Below are positions 8,565-16,835 of a stretch of 32,533 nt of DNA, in pieces. The DNA lies in assembly GCA_947174565.1 (NCBI GenBank), contig CAMWJL010000018.1, positions 1 through 32,533 on the forward strand, written 5' to 3'. The translations under genes and the position numbers were made by a program. The notes beneath the pieces were generated by a model that saw nothing but the letters and a program-made list of their open reading frames with translations, was not told where the DNA came from and did not search any database. Source of the DNA: an uncultured Prevotellaceae bacterium. Its GTDB lineage: Bacteria; Bacteroidota; Bacteroidia; Bacteroidales; Bacteroidaceae. Numbering within the stretch: position 1 is the first letter of the stretch; every line of letters starts with the position of its first letter.

Positions 8565-9851
8565 ATGGCAAAGAAACTTCACATCGAGACATTAGCACTT
8601 CACGTCGGTCAAGAGACTCCAGACCCAGCAACAGATGCACGCGCTGTGCCTATCTATCAAACCACTTCATACGTGTTCCGCAATTCACAGCATGCGGCCG
8701 ACCGTTTCGGTTTGCGCGATGCCGGCAACATCTATGGTCGCTTGACCAACTCCACTCAGGGCGTGTTTGAAGACCGCGTGACAGCCCTCGAAGGCGGTGT
8801 GGCAGGACTTGCCGTGGCATCAGGTGCGGCTGCTGTGACCTACGCACTCCAAAACATTGCACAGAATGGCGACCACATCGTGGCAGCCGACAACCTCTAT
8901 GGCGGTTCTTACAACCTCATCACCCACACACTCAGCACGCAGGGCGTGAGCTACACCATCGTGAACGTAAACGACCTACAAGCTCTTGAAGCCGCCATCC
9001 GCCCGAACACGAAAGCCGTGTATGTAGAGACTTTCGGCAATCCCAACAGCGACGTGACCAACTTGGATGCCATTGCAGAAATCGCACACAAACACAACAC
9101 TATCGTCATCGTTGACAATACTTTCGCTCCCATCATATTCCGTCCCATCGAACATGGTGCAGACATCGTGGTTCACTCTGCCACCAAGTTCATTGGCGGT
9201 CATGGTTCTTCGCTCGGTGGTGTGATTGTGGATGCTGGCACATTCGACTGGAAAGCCAATGCAGACAAGTACCCAACCATCGCTAAACCAGACCCATCCT
9301 ATCATGGTGCTGTGTTTGCCGACGTGGCAGGTGCAGCCGCTTTCGTCACCCGTATCCGTGCCGTCATCCTGCGCGACACTGGTGCAACCATCTCACCCTT
9401 CAACGCATGGATTCTCCTGCAAGGCGTGGAGTCGCTGCCACTGCGCATTGAGCGTCACATCTACAACGCACAGAAGGTGGTGGAATACCTGAACCAGCAC
9501 CCCAAAGTGAAGAGCGTGAGCCACCCACTGCTGCCCTCACACCCCGACCACAACCTCTACACGAAGTACTTTCCCAACGGTGGTGGCAGCATCTTCACCT
9601 TCGAAATCAATGGCACACAGGAAGATGCATGGAAGTTCATCGACTCGCTGCAAATCTTCTCCCTGCTCGCCAACGTGGCAGACGTGAAGTCGCTGGTCAT
9701 CCATCCCTACACCACCACACACTCGCAGCTCACCCCCGAGGAATTAGCAGCGCAGCACATCACTCCAACCACGGTGCGCCTCTCCATCGGTGTGGAACAC
9801 ATCGACGACATCATAGCTGACCTCGAACAGGCATTCAATCAAATCGCATGA
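8565..9851 (+). CDS. metY: O-acetylhomoserine aminocarboxypropyltransferase (sulfhydrylase)
   Basis: This 428-residue PLP enzyme of the Cys/Met-metabolism family makes homocysteine from O-acetylhomoserine and sulfide. The Schiff-base lysine is K208 in VHSATKFIGGHG. Other family marks are YQTTSYVF, YGRLTNSTQGVFEDRVTALEGG, ASGAAAVTYAL and VDNTFAPIIF. The length is typical of the long MetY subgroup rather than the shorter cystathionine gamma-synthases. The frame extends back to 8481, but that would put the start before the promoter -7 box, so MAKKLHIETL at 8565 is used. A rho-independent terminator follows, and cysteine synthase is next, so this is a sulfur-assimilation neighbourhood. Confidence 0.92.
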   Translation: MAKKLHIETLALHVGQETPDPATDARAVPIYQTTSYVFRNSQHAADRFGLRDAGNIYGRLTNSTQGVFEDRVTALEGGVAGLAVASGAAAVTYALQNIAQNGDHIVAADNLYGGSYNLITHTLSTQGVSYTIVNVNDLQALEAAIRPNTKAVYVETFGNPNSDVTNLDAIAEIAHKHNTIVIVDNTFAPIIFRPIEHGADIVVHSATKFIGGHGSSLGGVIVDAGTFDWKANADKYPTIAKPDPSYHGAVFADVAGAAAFVTRIRAVILRDTGATISPFNAWILLQGVESLPLRIERHIYNAQKVVEYLNQHPKVKSVSHPLLPSHPDHNLYTKYFPNGGGSIFTFEINGTQEDAWKFIDSLQIFSLLANVADVKSLVIHPYTTTHSQLTPEELAAQHITPTTVRLSIGVEHIDDIIADLEQAFNQIA

Positions 9852-9863
9852 TGAGGTGACAGA

Positions 9864-9918
9864 AAAAGGGTGGCGACTTACCACAAACAAGGTATTCAGC
9901 CACCCTTTTCTCTTTTTT
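9864..9918 (+). terminator. Rho-independent terminator after metY
   Basis: Arms AAAAGGGTGGC (9864-9874) and GCCACCCTTTT (9899-9909) pair perfectly over 11 bp. A 4-bp inner stem (TACC/GGTA) lies in the loop, and the hairpin is followed by CTCTTTTTTCCCC. It ends the metY transcript before the cysK promoter. Confidence 0.85.
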
Positions 9919-9944
9919 CCCCTGTCTATTAGACAAATAATCCA

Positions 9945-9952
9945 TATCTTTG
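9945..9952 (+). promoter_or_regulatory. -7 box of cysK
   Basis: TATCTTTG, a perfect TAnnTTTG, lies 57 bases before the cysK ATG. The bases 20 upstream are CCTG, a poor -33, so basal activity may be low or activator-dependent. Confidence 0.6.
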
Positions 9953-10008
9953 CAATCGAAATCGGCAACGAACATCCTATTAACCAGCAACAAAAACTTC
10001 ATACGACT

Positions 10009-10956
10009 ATGGCTAAAATCGCAACACAACTGACCGAACTGGTGGGCAACACTCCGTTGCTGCAACTCAACGCTTATTCCGCCAAGGAAGGACTACAAAC
10101 CAACATCATCGCCAAGCTGGAATACTTCAACCCCGCCGGCTCTGTGAAAGACCGCATCGCCCTTGCCATGATAGAGGATGCCGAGAAGCGTGGCATCATC
10201 AAGCCTGGTGCTACCATCATCGAGCCAACCTCTGGCAACACAGGCGTAGGACTCGCTTTCGTCAGTGCTGTGAAGGGCTACAAACTCATCCTTACAATGC
10301 CCGAAACGATGTCCATCGAACGTCGCAACCTCGTAAAGGCTTATGGTGCAACCGTGGTGCTCACTTCTGGCTCAGCGGGCATGAAGGGGGCTATTGCCAA
10401 GGCAGAGGAATTGCGTGACAGCACGCCCAACTCCATCATCCTGCAGCAGTTTGAGAACCCTGCCAACCCAGCCATCCACTATGCCACCACGGCAGAAGAG
10501 ATTTGGCGCGACACAGACGGAAAGATAGACATTTTCGTGGCTGGTGTCGGCACAGGCGGTACAGTGAGCGGTATCGGCAAGCGTCTCAAGGAACTGAATC
10601 CCAATGTGAAGATTGTTGCTGTCGAACCCGAATCTTCAGCAGTTCTGAGCGGTGAAGCCCCTGGTGCCCACAAGATTCAGGGCATCGGTGCAGGTTTCAT
10701 ACCCAAGACCTTCGACCGCAACTCAGTTGATGAAATCTTCAAAGTTCCCAACGACGCAGCCATCCTCACCAGCCGCAAAATGGCAGCCAGCGAAGGGCTT
10801 CTCGTGGGCATCTCATCTGGTGCCTCTGCATATGCCGCCACTCAATTAGCCAAAGACTCAGCCAACAAGGACAAGGTCATCGTGGCACTGCTGCCCGACA
10901 CTGGCGAGCGTTATCTCTCCACCATTCTCTATGATTTTGAGAACTATCCGCTCTAA
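10009..10956 (+). CDS. cysK: Cysteine synthase A (O-acetylserine sulfhydrylase)
   Basis: This 315-residue, fold-type II PLP enzyme makes L-cysteine from O-acetylserine and sulfide. The PLP lysine is K47 in NPAGSVKDRIA. The substrate loop PTSGNTGVGLAF, the phosphate-binding GVGTGGTVSGIGKRLKE, and PGAHKIQGIGAGFIP are all present. The start at 10009 (MAKIATQLTELVGNTPLL) matches the family; the upstream-open frame from 9856 runs through the preceding terminator and is not coding. The gene ends in an intergenic region with 23-bp repeats whose last hairpin looks like its terminator (11039-11076). Confidence 0.95.
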   Translation: MAKIATQLTELVGNTPLLQLNAYSAKEGLQTNIIAKLEYFNPAGSVKDRIALAMIEDAEKRGIIKPGATIIEPTSGNTGVGLAFVSAVKGYKLILTMPETMSIERRNLVKAYGATVVLTSGSAGMKGAIAKAEELRDSTPNSIILQQFENPANPAIHYATTAEEIWRDTDGKIDIFVAGVGTGGTVSGIGKRLKELNPNVKIVAVEPESSAVLSGEAPGAHKIQGIGAGFIPKTFDRNSVDEIFKVPNDAAILTSRKMAASEGLLVGISSGASAYAATQLAKDSANKDKVIVALLPDTGERYLSTILYDFENYPL

Positions 10957-10965
10957 CTCTTATAC

Positions 10966-11072
10966 GCACACCTTGCGAGTTCATTGGCCCGCACCCTACG
11001 CAGTAACAATCATGCACCCTGCGCGTAATATCATGCCCACCCTGCGCATGTTATTTCGCGCAGGGTGCGTGT
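10966..11072 (+). repeat. 23-bp-period repeat array A (three good copies, one decayed, one inverted)
   Basis: The core CACCCT(A/G)CGC starts at 10993, 11016 and 11039, exactly 23 bases apart. A diverged copy (CACCTTGCGAG) starts at 10969. An inverted copy, GCGCAGGGTG (11059-11068), follows. Conservation is strongest in the core and fades in the remainder of each unit. The rest of the gap to folC (11077-11225) is AT-rich and holds only a -7 box. Confidence 0.8.
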
Positions 11073-11076
11073 TTTG
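11039..11076 (+). terminator. Hairpin terminator formed by repeat 3 and the inverted copy
   Basis: CACCCTGCGC (11039-11048) pairs perfectly with GCGCAGGGTG (11059-11068) around a 10-base loop and is followed by a TGTTTT stretch (11071-11076). Copy 2 can also pair, over 12 bp with a larger loop (11015-11026 with 11058-11069), so alternative structures are possible. It probably ends the cysK transcript. Confidence 0.72.
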
Positions 11077-11177
11077 ATGCCATCACCCGTCCCCACATCA
11101 AGCAGCCTTTATACATTATTTATAATAAAAAGCGTGGAAAAACAACGCCCGATAGGCGAAATGTGACAAATAATCAT

Positions 11178-11185
11178 TACCTTTG
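11178..11185 (+). promoter_or_regulatory. -7 box of folC
   Basis: TACCTTTG is a perfect TAnnTTTG, 40 bases before the folC ATG. No TTTG is found at the expected -33 distance. Confidence 0.6.
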
Positions 11186-11225
11186 TAATTTTTCTACTGA
11201 TTCACAACATGAAACAAAACAAAGA

Positions 11226-12524
11226 ATGACCTATAAAGAGACAACAGATTATCTGTTCACATCCACTCCCCTGTTCCAACATGTGGGGGGTGACGCATAT
11301 AAAGAAGGGCTTCATAACACACTGCTGTTGGACAAGCACTTCGGACACCCTCATCGGCAATTCAAGACGGTGCATGTGGCTGGAACCAACGGCAAAGGGT
11401 CGTGTTCCCATACGCTGGCAGCCATCTTGCAAGCTTCGGGGCTTAAAGTGGGACTTTTCACCTCACCCCATTTGGTGGATTTTCGGGAACGCATCCGCGT
11501 GAACGGGCAAACGGTAAGCGAACAATATGTAGTGGATTTTGTGGAGGAACACCGTTCTTTCTTCGAGCCACTCCACCCCTCTTTCTTTGAACTGACCACA
11601 GCGATGGCCTTCAAGTATTTCGCTGACCAGCAAGTAGATGTGGCGGTGGTGGAAGTAGGATTGGGCGGACGACTTGACTGCACTAATATCATTACCCCAG
11701 AGGTCAGTGTCATCACGAACATCAGCTTCGACCATGTGGCTTTCTTGGGCGACACATTGGCAAAGATTGCCGCTGAAAAGGCTGGTATCATCAAGAAAGG
11801 AGTCCCCGTTGTGGTGGGCGAAACGGTGGATGAAACACGACCTGTCTTTGAGCAGAAGGCACACGAAATGCAGGCACCTATCTATTGGGCAGAAGAGGAA
11901 AAGGAAGTGGTGGCGCACCAATTCCTGCCCGACGGACACATTGCCTATGAGACACGACACGACGGGCATCTGACAGGCGAATTGGGCGGACTCTGCCAAC
12001 GCAAAAACGCTGACACCATCCTCTGTACCGTAAGCCGTCTGAGAGAACGTGGTTTCCGAATCAGCCAAGCGGATGTCCGCCGCGGCTTTGCCGAAGTGTG
12101 TGAGATGACAGGGCTGATGGGACGCTGGCAAACCCTCTGTGAGACACCCAAAGTCGTGTGCGACACGGGGCACAATACAGGAGGCTTCCAATGGATTGTA
12201 CAACAGCTCAACCAAGTGAAGCGTCCTCTGCGCATCGTGTTCGGCATGGTGAACGACAAGGACATCAGCAGCGTATTATCCATGCTGCCGAAACATGCCA
12301 CCTACTACTTTTGCCAAGCCAGCGTACAGCGCGCACTGCCCAGCACCGAGATTCAACGACAAGCTGCAAACTTCGGATTGCAAGGTGGATGCTACCCCAC
12401 TGTAGAAACCGCCTATCAGGCTGCACTCACCGATGCCGACAAGGACGATTTCATCTATGTGGGTGGAAGCAGTTTTGTGGTAGCCGACCTGCTTTCCATC
12501 CCCCGATTTCGACAAAAACGCTAA
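11226..12524 (+). CDS. folC: Folylpolyglutamate synthase / dihydrofolate synthase
   Basis: This 432-residue Mur-ligase-like enzyme adds glutamate to folates, and in many bacteria also makes dihydrofolate from dihydropteroate. The P-loop VAGTNGKGS carries G53-S59, VEVGLGGRLDCTN is the family metal/substrate loop, and FDHVAFLGDTLAKIAAEKAGIIK is a second FolC signature. The C-terminal ligase domain includes VCDTGHNTGG and VFGMVNDKD. The upstream-open part (11163-11225) covers the promoter -7 box, so MTYKETTDYLF at 11226 is the start. It appears to be a single-gene unit. Confidence 0.93.
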   Translation: MTYKETTDYLFTSTPLFQHVGGDAYKEGLHNTLLLDKHFGHPHRQFKTVHVAGTNGKGSCSHTLAAILQASGLKVGLFTSPHLVDFRERIRVNGQTVSEQYVVDFVEEHRSFFEPLHPSFFELTTAMAFKYFADQQVDVAVVEVGLGGRLDCTNIITPEVSVITNISFDHVAFLGDTLAKIAAEKAGIIKKGVPVVVGETVDETRPVFEQKAHEMQAPIYWAEEEKEVVAHQFLPDGHIAYETRHDGHLTGELGGLCQRKNADTILCTVSRLRERGFRISQADVRRGFAEVCEMTGLMGRWQTLCETPKVVCDTGHNTGGFQWIVQQLNQVKRPLRIVFGMVNDKDISSVLSMLPKHATYYFCQASVQRALPSTEIQRQAANFGLQGGCYPTVETAYQAALTDADKDDFIYVGGSSFVVADLLSIPRFRQKR

Positions 12525-12549
12525 AAAGTGAAAAATAATTGGCAGAATG

Positions 12550-12581
12550 TTCGTTCAGTTGATTTTTTTTCGTTTAATTTG
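12550..12581 (+). promoter_or_regulatory. Likely promoter of the galactose cluster
   Basis: TTAATTTG (12574-12581) is a one-base variant of TAnnTTTG, and 20 bases upstream lies TTCG (12550-12553), a one-base variant of TTTG. It would give an untranslated leader of about 110 bases before galM. No stable hairpin or operator is obvious in that leader. Confidence 0.5.
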
Positions 12582-12700
12582 CAAAGAGATTCCGCAAGTG
12601 AGCATTGCCAGCCGTTCGTTCACACGTCGCAGATTGCAGTGTATCGGCAGGCGGACAGACACCTAAAACCAACTATTTTTATTACCTAAAACATAACTCT

Positions 12701-13783
12701 ATGAGCAATATCCAGCCCAAACTGAGCGGTCTGAAAGCCGAGGATTTCCAAAAGGTGGTCAACGGCAAGCAGACAGACCTCTACACACTCGTCAACAAGG
12801 ACGGCTATGAGGTCTCCATTACCAACTATGGTGGTGCCATCGTTGCCATCATGGTGCCCGACAAGAACGGCAAAGTCGCCAATGTCATTCAGGGACACGA
12901 CAACATCGACGATGTAATCAACTCTCCAGAACCTTATCTCTCCACGCTGATTGGACGCTTCGGCAATCGTATCGCCAAAGGCAAATTCCAACTGAACGGG
13001 AAGGAATACCAGCTGGCTATCAACAACGGTCCCAATGCGCTGCACGGAGGTCCGACTGGGTTGCATGCACAGGTGTGGGATGCCTATCAGGCAGGCAAAC
13101 AGAACCTCACGCTGGATGTGGTGCTCCCCTATGGTCACGAAGGATTCTCAGGCGAAGTGAAGGTTTCTGTTGAGTTCACATGGACAGACGACAACGAACT
13201 GATTATCGAGTATTTGGCTACTACCAACAAGAAGACGGTCATCAACCTGACACATCACGCATTCTTCTCGTTGCAGGGCATCGCCAACCCAACTCCAGCC
13301 ATCGACGACCAAATCATGGAGATGAATGCAGATTTCTACATCCCCATCGACGACACCAGCATCCCAACAGGCGAAATCCGCAAGGTGGAAGGTACACCAT
13401 TCGACTTCCGTACCCCAAAAACTGTGGGCAAGGACATTGATGCTGACGACGAGCAAATCAAGAACGGTGCAGGTTACGACCATTGCTTTGTACTCAACAA
13501 GAAGGAAGTGGGCGAACTCTCTTTCGCTGTGCGTCTGACAGAGCCGAAATCAGGTCGCACACTCGAAACTTACACCACTGAACCAGGCGTGCAGGTGTAT
13601 TCCGACAACTGGGCCACAGGTTATCCCGGTCAGCTCGGTGCCACCTTCCCACGTCGTTCCAGCATCTGCTTCGAGTGCCAGCACTTCCCCGACTCACCAA
13701 ACCGTCCATATTTCCCATCCACGGTGCTCAACCCTGGTGAGAAATACACACAAAAGACTATCTACAAGTTCGGCACGAACTGA
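12701..13783 (+). CDS. galM: Aldose 1-epimerase (mutarotase), cytoplasmic
   Basis: This 360-residue enzyme interconverts alpha and beta anomers of galactose or glucose. The catalytic residues are H186 (NLTHHAFFSL) as acid and E294 (TTEPGVQVY) as base; H115 lies in LHGGPTG. There is no signal peptide, unlike the second mutarotase at 16836. The frame is open from 12605, but the family-like sequence starts around MSNIQPKLSG, so the ATG at 12701 is chosen. It is first in a galM / transporter / galactokinase cluster. A hairpin terminator lies between it and the transporter, so downstream genes may be expressed at a lower level. Confidence 0.93.
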   Translation: MSNIQPKLSGLKAEDFQKVVNGKQTDLYTLVNKDGYEVSITNYGGAIVAIMVPDKNGKVANVIQGHDNIDDVINSPEPYLSTLIGRFGNRIAKGKFQLNGKEYQLAINNGPNALHGGPTGLHAQVWDAYQAGKQNLTLDVVLPYGHEGFSGEVKVSVEFTWTDDNELIIEYLATTNKKTVINLTHHAFFSLQGIANPTPAIDDQIMEMNADFYIPIDDTSIPTGEIRKVEGTPFDFRTPKTVGKDIDADDEQIKNGAGYDHCFVLNKKEVGELSFAVRLTEPKSGRTLETYTTEPGVQVYSDNWATGYPGQLGATFPRRSSICFECQHFPDSPNRPYFPSTVLNPGEKYTQKTIYKFGTN

Positions 13784-13793
13784 CATTTACACT

Positions 13794-13836
13794 CCCCTCG
13801 CCCACGCGCACTCCACGTGGACGAGGGGTTTGTTTT
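13794..13836 (+). terminator. Hairpin with T-rich tail between galM and the transporter
   Basis: CCCCTCG (13794-13800) pairs with CGAGGGG (13822-13828). The stem continues inward as CCACG/CGTGG past one C-A mismatch, and TTTGTTTT follows (13829-13836). No clear TAnnTTTG box lies between it and the next start at 13875, which suggests partial read-through rather than a full stop. Confidence 0.75.
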
Positions 13837-13874
13837 AGGCAATTAACTAACACATTATTTAAATAAAAACCATT

Positions 13875-15098
13875 ATGTCACAAAACAAACCTAATTATCT
13901 ATTTCCATTGATTATTGTGTTCATTGTGTGCTTCCTCATCGGATTCGTCACCACGATGAACAATTCAATGATTGAGTTCTGTAAGGAAGCCTTCAAGCTC
14001 TCCGACACACAAGGTCAGTTAGTCAACACCTTCTTCTATGGTGCTTACTTCTTCTCGATTCCGTTCGCCATGATGATGAACAAAATCGGCTACAAGTCAA
14101 CCCTCGTTCTTGGCTTGACGGTAGTTGCATGCGGCTTCATCGCCAACTACCTCGGCGTGACGGCAGCTCTCGGCACAGCCAACGTGTACACTATTTTCCT
14201 GTGCTGCATGAGCCTCGTTGCACTCGGTGTCGTTATGTTGCAGTTGGTGGCAAACCCATACGTGATGGTGCTTGGTGCTCCTGAAAGCGGCGCATTCCGC
14301 ATGACGCTTTCTCAGGCATTGAACTCTGTGGCAACCACCGTTGCTCCCATGTTCATCACTTACGTCATTATCGCTGGCAAGCCAAAGCTTCCCGAGAACG
14401 TGCCTGGCCCATTCCTTGGCTTGGGTATCTTCACGCTGGTCATTGCAGCCATCCTGTGCTTCATCAAACTGCCTGACCCCGACAAGGATAAGGCAGCAGA
14501 CGCTGATGCTGTCGCTGACACGAAGCAGTACAAGAGCAGCGTGTTCAAGTACCCACATGTGTGGTTGGGTGCACTCGCCATCGCCATGTATATGGGTCTT
14601 GAGATTGGTATTCCATCCATGCTCCCCGCTTATTGGAAAGCTGACCCAACCCTGCCAGGCACAGCCACCGACTACCTCCCATTCTATTGGGGCGGCATGA
14701 TGGTGGGTCGTTTCGCAGGTTCTGCTATCCTCGCCAAGTTCAAGGCACGCACATTGCTCTCCGCATGCCTCATTTTGGGTGCAATCTGCGTAGGCATTTC
14801 CTTCGTTCTCCCTGGCATGTACGCCGTTTACGCCATGTTGGCAGCAGGTCTCTTCCACTCTGTGATGTGGCCACTCATCTTCAACCTCGGCTTGCAGGAG
14901 CTTGGCCCTCACACAAAGAGTGCCTCTGGTATCATCAACATGGGCGTGCTCGGTGGTGCAACCCTTCCCCTCCTCATGGGCACGGTGGTTGACAACCCAT
15001 CGCTCGGTGTAGGCGTAGCCATCATGATGATGTTCGTTTACTATATCTACGTCTTCTGGTTCTGCAACTTCGGTTCTAAAATCGGACTCTCAAAATAA
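13875..15098 (+). CDS. gluP: MFS sugar transporter, glucose/galactose (FucP/GluP-type)
   Basis: This 407-residue protein has about 12 membrane segments of the fucose-galactose-glucose:H+ symporter family, starting with LFPLIIVFIVCFLIGFVTTM. Family marks include QGQLVNTFFYGAYFFSIPFA in the first half and SVMWPLIFNLGLQELGPHTK in the second. A hydrophilic stretch (DKDKAADADAVADTKQYKSS, about residues 199-218) is the central cytoplasmic loop. It lies between mutarotase and galactokinase (41 bases before galK), so galactose is the likely cargo; glucose or fucose cannot be excluded. Confidence 0.88.
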   Translation: MSQNKPNYLFPLIIVFIVCFLIGFVTTMNNSMIEFCKEAFKLSDTQGQLVNTFFYGAYFFSIPFAMMMNKIGYKSTLVLGLTVVACGFIANYLGVTAALGTANVYTIFLCCMSLVALGVVMLQLVANPYVMVLGAPESGAFRMTLSQALNSVATTVAPMFITYVIIAGKPKLPENVPGPFLGLGIFTLVIAAILCFIKLPDPDKDKAADADAVADTKQYKSSVFKYPHVWLGALAIAMYMGLEIGIPSMLPAYWKADPTLPGTATDYLPFYWGGMMVGRFAGSAILAKFKARTLLSACLILGAICVGISFVLPGMYAVYAMLAAGLFHSVMWPLIFNLGLQELGPHTKSASGIINMGVLGGATLPLLMGTVVDNPSLGVGVAIMMMFVYYIYVFWFCNFGSKIGLSK

Positions 15099-15139
15099 GT
15101 TTTACTAAATATCTCTAACCATCAAAAACCTAACAAGTT

Positions 15140-16306
15140 ATGAAATTGAAAATTGATGATGTAAGAAGTCGTTTCATCAAGCATCTTGGCGGTGAGCCAG
15201 GTTCTGTTTACGCTTCACCAGGTCGTATCAACCTCATCGGTGAGCACACTGACTACAACGGTGGCTTCGTGTTCCCAGGTGCTGTGGAACAGGGCATGAT
15301 TGCAGAGGTTCGTCCCAATGGCACACGCACCGTTCGTGCCTACTCCATCGACTTAAAGGACTATGCAGAGTTCTCTATCGACGACGAGCAGGGACCAAAG
15401 GCGACACACTTCCGCTATATCTTTGGCGTGATTCGCGAGATGATGGCACTCGGCGTGCCAGTGCAGGGTTTCGACACAGCTTTTGCTGGCGACGTTCCTA
15501 ATGGTGCGGGCATGTCTTCATCCGCAGCCCTCGAAAGCTGCTATGCTTTCGCCATCAACGACCTCTTCGGCGATAACAAGATTGACAAGATGACCCTTGC
15601 GAAAGTAGGTCAGGCTACTGAGCACAAGTACATCGGTGTGAACTGCGGCATCATGGACCAGTTCGCCTCTGTTCACGGCAAAGCAGGCAACCTCATGCGC
15701 CTCGACTGCCGCTCGGGCGAGTTTGAATATTTCCCATGGAATCCAAAGGGTTACAAGCTCGTGCTCATCAATTCGTGCGTCAAGCATGAACTTGTGGGTT
15801 CGCCTTACAACGACCGTCGCAACTCATGCGAGAACTGCGTGAAAGCCATCAAGGAACTGCACCCCGAGAAAGAAATCACGACCCTCCGCGAGGCTACTTG
15901 GGAGGAGTTGAAGGAAATTGAAGGCAAGGTTTCCGCAGAGGACATCAAGCGTGCCACCTTCGTGCTCGGTGAGAAAGACCGCGTATTGGCAGTGTGCGAC
16001 GCTCTGGAGAAAGGTGACTACGAAACCGTCGGTAAGAAAATGTACGAGACACACTATGGCTTGTCGAAGGACTATGAAGTATCTTGCGAAGAACTCGACT
16101 TCCTCAACGACGTCGCCAAGGAGTGCTCAGTGACAGGTTCACGCATCATGGGTGGCGGCTTCGGCGGCTGCACCATCAACCTTGTAGCAGAGGAACTCTA
16201 CGACAACTTCGTCACGACTGCTGTCAACAAGTTCCAAGAGAAGTATGGCAAGAAGCCTATCGTCATCGACGTTGTTATCGGCGACGGCTCACGCAAACTC
16301 TGCTAA
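15140..16306 (+). CDS. galK: Galactokinase
   Basis: This 388-residue GHMP kinase phosphorylates alpha-D-galactose at C1, the first committed step of the Leloir pathway. The galactokinase signature GRINLIGEHTDYNGG (28-42) contains R29. The ATP-binding PNGAGMSSSAALE is at 120-132, and the catalytic aspartate D173 is in NCGIMDQFAS. The third GHMP motif GSRIMGGGFGGCT lies near the C-terminus. galT and galE are not in the window. A 21-bp hairpin terminator follows 44 bases after the stop. Confidence 0.96.
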   Translation: MKLKIDDVRSRFIKHLGGEPGSVYASPGRINLIGEHTDYNGGFVFPGAVEQGMIAEVRPNGTRTVRAYSIDLKDYAEFSIDDEQGPKATHFRYIFGVIREMMALGVPVQGFDTAFAGDVPNGAGMSSSAALESCYAFAINDLFGDNKIDKMTLAKVGQATEHKYIGVNCGIMDQFASVHGKAGNLMRLDCRSGEFEYFPWNPKGYKLVLINSCVKHELVGSPYNDRRNSCENCVKAIKELHPEKEITTLREATWEELKEIEGKVSAEDIKRATFVLGEKDRVLAVCDALEKGDYETVGKKMYETHYGLSKDYEVSCEELDFLNDVAKECSVTGSRIMGGGFGGCTINLVAEELYDNFVTTAVNKFQEKYGKKPIVIDVVIGDGSRKLC

Positions 16307-16349
16307 TCAGCGACATCAATCACCGCTTCCCTACCCGAAGCGGCAATTC

Positions 16350-16397
16350 AAAGCGAAGAAGCCACTCATCATCCCGATGAGTGGCTTCTTCGCTTTT
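16350..16397. terminator. 21-bp perfect hairpin terminator after galK
   Basis: Arms 16350-16370 and 16376-16396 are perfectly complementary over 21 bp around an ATCCC loop, with A-rich left and T-rich right ends, so it can act in both directions. A smaller 7-bp hairpin (CCGCTTC at 16323-16329, GAAGCGG at 16337-16343) precedes it. Confidence 0.9.
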
Positions 16398-16738
16398 CTG
16401 TCTGAGTCAACTGCACTTGTTGAAAAAACAAAAGAAACTCTACTCGCAAAACATTGCGTTTTCATTGTGGACGCGTTGCCCTGAATGACCCTCAAAAACG
16501 ATGTCCCCGACATCGACCAATCGGAGTCCCCGACATCGACTGACCGATGTCGGGGACTCCGATTTAGAGGCTGTGGAAGCACGCCATACACAGAAGAGAC
16601 TTTCAGCATGTGGCGACTTCGGATTCATGAAACAAATGCAATCGGGAACACATCATTGCTATATTGGGAGCGATAATCACGGTTGTTGCCCTCCTTTCTT
16701 TGTAAAAAAGGCTTCAAAAAGTGTAGCGCGCACACTTT
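16398..16738. other. Intergenic region between galactose and arabinose loci
   Basis: No convincing gene is present in these 341 bases. Open frames here are short, overlap the repeats on both strands and resemble nothing recognisable. The region holds repeat array B (16503-16564); nothing else is recognised until the palindrome and promoter just before the next gene. Confidence 0.7.
16503..16564. repeat. 23-bp-period repeat B with inverted copy (20-bp hairpin)
   Basis: GTCCCCGACATCGAC occurs at 16503-16517 and 16526-16540, exactly 23 bases apart. The second copy sits in a 20-bp perfect inverted repeat (16519-16538 with 16545-16564, loop ACTGAC). The first copy can compete for the same right arm through CCCCGACATCG. 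Confidence 0.85.
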
Positions 16739-16752
16739 ATGTTATAAAACAT
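16739..16752. promoter_or_regulatory. Candidate operator palindrome upstream of the arabinose locus
   Basis: ATGTTATAAAACAT is a 5-4-5 inverted repeat (ATGTT/AACAT) just upstream of the expected -33 position of the promoter whose -7 box is at 16787. An AraR-type regulator is encoded in the same locus, so this is a reasonable candidate site. No second copy was found, and the true AraR consensus was not checked. Confidence 0.35.
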
Positions 16753-16786
16753 GTTTTCGAGGGGGTAAAAAGCCGTAAAAAAGTCG

Positions 16787-16794
16787 TAACTTTG
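16787..16794 (+). promoter_or_regulatory. -7 box of the arabinose locus
   Basis: TAACTTTG lies 41 bases before the lipoprotein mutarotase ATG. The expected -33 position reads GGGT, a poor match, as would suit a regulated promoter. Confidence 0.65.
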
Positions 16795-16835
16795 GCGAAA
16801 TGTTTATAAACTAATTCTTATTCTAACCCAAAATT

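Noticed and set aside
14097-14912. 271-residue minus-strand frame inside the sugar transporter gene
   Set aside because: It is His/Cys/Glu-rich and opposite a well-formed 12-segment transporter; a shadow frame. The 250-residue minus-strand frame inside folC (11463-12215) is rejected for the same reason.
16331-16676. Small open frames across the galK terminator and repeat B
   Set aside because: They overlap on both strands, are driven by the repeats and hairpins, and have no family resemblance or start signals.
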